Source of the DNA: an uncultured Collinsella sp.
GTDB lineage: Bacteria; Actinomycetota; Coriobacteriia; Coriobacteriales; Coriobacteriaceae
Assembly (NCBI GenBank): GCA_959019945.1
Contig: CAUEQD010000029.1
Span: forward strand, 1 to 26,444
Length of the DNA: 26,444 nt
Direction of reading: 5' to 3'
The position numbers and the translations under genes are program-made. Positions 25,340-26,444 of this stretch are shown one piece after another (within the stretch, counting starts at the first letter, position 1; every line of letters begins with the position of its first letter). The notes under the pieces are model-generated. The model ran no database searches. It worked only from the letters and a program-made list of their open reading frames with translations, and was not told the DNA's origin.

Positions 25340-25353
25340 CAAGTAACCCGTCC

Positions 25354-25381
25354 ATATTACCCCGCTCGTCGCCCGAGTCAA
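25354..25381 (-). promoter_or_regulatory. Promoter of rplM-rpsI
   Basis: On the minus strand TTGACT (25381-25376) and TAATAT (25359-25354) are separated by 16 bases, close to the sigma-70 consensus. Transcription would start about 60 bases before the rplM start codon. Confidence 0.8.
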
Positions 25382-25444
25382 CAGGTATTTTGGCTCTGAC
25401 CAGACTTTCTGCACATGTCGTCCATGGGTCATGACGTCGCGACG

Positions 25445-26323
25445 CTAGCGCTCGACAAACGCCTCGATATCTCCCAGCAATCGCTTTGCCTCCTGGCGGC
25501 CCTGAATATACAGGTCGAGGAGCTTTGCCGGATCGTGCTCAACGTGGCCGACCTCGACCGGCTTTTGCGGAGCGATGACCAGCGCGCGGCCCTCGCGCTC
25601 ATACTTCCACAGGTGCATGCGCTGGAGGTTATAGCGGTCGTGGCGCGTCTCGATAGCCTCGAGCAGGTAGGGGTAGTCGGCATAGCGGGCGCGCGCGGCA
25701 GGCATAAACTCGTAGGGCTTTTTCTCGTACGAGCGGTCCTGGGTGACGATGACGACCGCACGGTCGAAGCCCGCCTCCTCAAGCACATGCTCGATAGGAA
25801 CCGAATCGGCTACGCCGCCGTCGACGTATTTGTGCCCGTCAATCTCGACCGGCGGCGTCACCAGCGGCAGCGACGTCGAGGCACGCACGGCATCGAGGTC
25901 GAGCACGGCGCTTTTGACCGGCAGGTAGGCAGCGGTTCCAAACAGCATGTCCGTCGCGACGGCGTACATCTCGATAGGGCTGGCGTCGAACGTCTCGTTA
26001 TCAAAGGGATCCAGGCGGTCCTGGATATCGTTGAAGATAAAGTCGTAACCCACGATGGAGCCCGTGGATGCGAAGGATGCGGCACCCATGTAGCGGTTGT
26101 CATTGCAGAAGGTCAGGTTGATGCGATTGACGCGACCGATCTGGTGCGACTTGTAGTTGACGCCGTTGAGCGCACCGGCCGAAACGCCGTACACCGCCGG
26201 AATTTCGACACCGGCCTCCATGAGAACGTCGAGCACGCCGGCGGTAAACTGCCCACGAAAACTGCCACCCTCCAAGACGAGCGCGACCTTGCCGGCGTTC
26301 TTTGCCTTATCTTCTGCAGTCAT
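25445..26323 (-). CDS. Patatin-like phospholipase family protein
   Basis: A 292-residue patatin-family lipid acyl hydrolase of the RssA/YlbK-like bacterial group, using a Ser-Asp dyad. The oxyanion glycine motif GGSFRG is at 19-24, the nucleophile S48 lies in GVSAG (46-50), and the catalytic D168 lies in DGG (168-170). No signal peptide or membrane segment is seen, so it is probably cytoplasmic or peripheral. Substrate unknown. ATG at 26323 has AGGAGG seven bases upstream. It lies upstream of rplM in the same direction, but the rplM promoter separates the two units. The remaining 121 bases to the right edge hold nothing I can identify. Confidence 0.93.
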   Translation of the reverse strand: MTAEDKAKNAGKVALVLEGGSFRGQFTAGVLDVLMEAGVEIPAVYGVSAGALNGVNYKSHQIGRVNRINLTFCNDNRYMGAASFASTGSIVGYDFIFNDIQDRLDPFDNETFDASPIEMYAVATDMLFGTAAYLPVKSAVLDLDAVRASTSLPLVTPPVEIDGHKYVDGGVADSVPIEHVLEEAGFDRAVVIVTQDRSYEKKPYEFMPAARARYADYPYLLEAIETRHDRYNLQRMHLWKYEREGRALVIAPQKPVEVGHVEHDPAKLLDLYIQGRQEAKRLLGDIEAFVER

Positions 26324-26444
26324 ATTGACCTCCTGCTGTTTCGTTTTAGCTTTCTTCTACCCAGTTTTGGGATGGCGAGCGCATGGGTTGGTCGCGCGCG
26401 CAGACGTGGTGTAAGAGTGTCCTGAGGTCCGTCGCTGCAAGTCC

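Overview
This is a high-GC bacterial chromosome segment, most likely from a gut actinobacterium of the class Coriobacteriia and probably Collinsella or a close relative. That reading is an inference. It rests on the strong C-ending codon bias of the housekeeping genes, the actinobacterial order rplM-rpsI-glmM, a type III glutamine synthetase, a MalT/BTAD-type giant regulator, split cobalamin methionine synthase genes, and PTS sugar uptake consistent with a fermentative anaerobe. I assign 19 protein genes. No rRNA, tRNA, CRISPR array, transposase or integrase was found.

Left part (1-5.7 kb): a plus-strand transcription unit ends off the left edge at a strong terminator. Next comes a minus-strand sugar operon: GH4 6-phospho-glycosidase, then PTS EIIBC, then a beta-lactamase-like serine hydrolase. 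A divergent GntR/UTRA regulator sits beside it. Two identical 13-bp GntR-type operators, 52 bp apart, flank the operon promoter. The permease has no IIA domain; a stand-alone glucose-type IIA gene lies at about 22.5 kb.

Centre (5.7-16.2 kb): glnA (GSIII) on the minus strand diverges from a methionine/one-carbon cluster on the plus strand: metF, a stand-alone methionine synthase activation protein with a four-cysteine tail, and metH without its own activation domain. A two-gene restriction-modification module (C5-cytosine methyltransferase plus a DUF4928-type putative nuclease) sits between the activation gene and metH. It has visibly more AT-rich codon use, and its end overlaps the first codons of metH. 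A DUF711/UPF0210 gene follows metH.

Right-centre (16.2-21.4 kb): a structured gene-free stretch contains a 134-bp element with 32-bp perfect inverted arms. It is followed by a SAM methyltransferase gene whose two halves differ in codon use, yhbY, and on the minus strand a 999-residue MalT-like/BTAD regulator.

Right part (21.4-26.4 kb), all on the minus strand: nagB, crr-like IIA, glmM, rpsI, rplM and a patatin-like phospholipase. nagB, IIA and glmM form an amino-sugar group that links PTS uptake, GlcN-6-P catabolism and cell-wall precursor synthesis. rplM-rpsI has a recognisable promoter and a strong terminator before glmM.
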